A stretch of 64,000 nucleotides of DNA from Glandiceps talaboti (lineage: Eukaryota; Hemichordata; Enteropneusta; Spengelidae), in contig NC_135565.1 of assembly GCF_964340395.1 (NCBI RefSeq), forward strand, positions 17,610,709-17,674,708, given 5' to 3'. A program made the position numbers and the translations under genes. Under the pieces are notes generated by a model that was not told the DNA's origin, ran no database searches, and was given only the letters and a program-made list of their open reading frames with translations. Below are positions 63,722 through 64,000 of the stretch, in pieces; the stretch's first letter is position 1; each line of letters begins with the position of its first letter.

Positions 63722-64000
63722 TGTGTCTGGTCCATTATTTGCGGTCTTTAGTCAAAAATAGTATATACTATATAACAGTATACATATAGCTATATCGAGG
63801 TTTATTTCCTAAGTATATTTATATGATATTTTATCTCGACAGAAACATTTGGTTTAAATTGAAAAACACAATTATGAACACGTGATTGCGGTCGTCAATT
63901 ACTGCGCTCAGTTGGCAATGATGCCGTCGATCTGTTGAAGAGAATCATAATAATTTACTGATAATCACACTATCCCCACAATTAGGTACTAATTTGGTAT
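63722..64000. other. No feature seen
   Basis: A short TATA-rich palindromic patch lies at about 63761-63796. Nothing else. Confidence 0.4.

Overview
The window looks like a gene-poor stretch of a metazoan nuclear genome, most likely a marine invertebrate. The base composition is AT-rich and there are no bacterial-style gene arrays. It is dense in di-, tetra- and pentanucleotide microsatellites (GACA, ATGT, GAAT, CATC, GA, CA, TA) and carries many degenerate minisatellites, several small dispersed or inverted-repeat elements, and one large DNA transposon with a spliced gene. I cannot name the species or phylum from sequence alone.

The one convincing protein-coding unit is inside a 5,165-bp DNA transposon at 51463-56627. 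It is bounded by identical 34-bp terminal inverted repeats and sits inside a (TA)n microsatellite. On the minus strand it carries a three-exon gene (56236-55680, 54779-54673, 54003-52690) with GT-AG introns whose phases fit. The predicted protein of about 658 residues has Cys-rich segments and a long domain containing FDFAQ, HADNCGGQNKN and FLEPGHTK. These look like an RNase H-fold (DDE-type) transposase of the group I associate with the name DUF7869. Exon 1 carries an apparent 1-nt frameshift, so this copy may be dead although its ends are intact.

Layout: 1-7.7 kb is mostly unique AT-rich DNA with a few microsatellites. 7.8-10.2 kb has GA, GAGT, GAAT and GACA arrays and a copy of dispersed family A. 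12.4-15.4 kb holds a foldback MITE (family D), a second family A copy, a TTTACGTCA-rich array and a 169-bp tandem duplication. 18-20.4 kb has pentanucleotide and ATGT arrays. 23-28.4 kb has GACA and compound CA arrays, a second family D copy, a family B copy, a 34-bp satellite and a 175-bp MITE. 30.4-36.4 kb has a 57-bp minisatellite, a second family B copy, a TTTCGCGCC array, a candidate ETS/YY1 promoter and another minisatellite. 40-49 kb has an outlier of the 57-bp minisatellite, AGGTCA-rich repeats, an octamer-bearing repeat, a third family A copy and more simple repeats. 51.1-56.65 kb is the transposon and its TA-rich surroundings. 57.5-63.7 kb has a third family B copy, an octamer-bearing repeat, a GACA array, a TGACGTCA-rich array and a CATC array.

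No rRNA, tRNA, CRISPR array or recognisable conserved host exon was found. Two short candidate first exons or promoters (near 33.88 kb and 50.22 kb) are offered at low confidence. Most of the window is probably intergenic or intronic.
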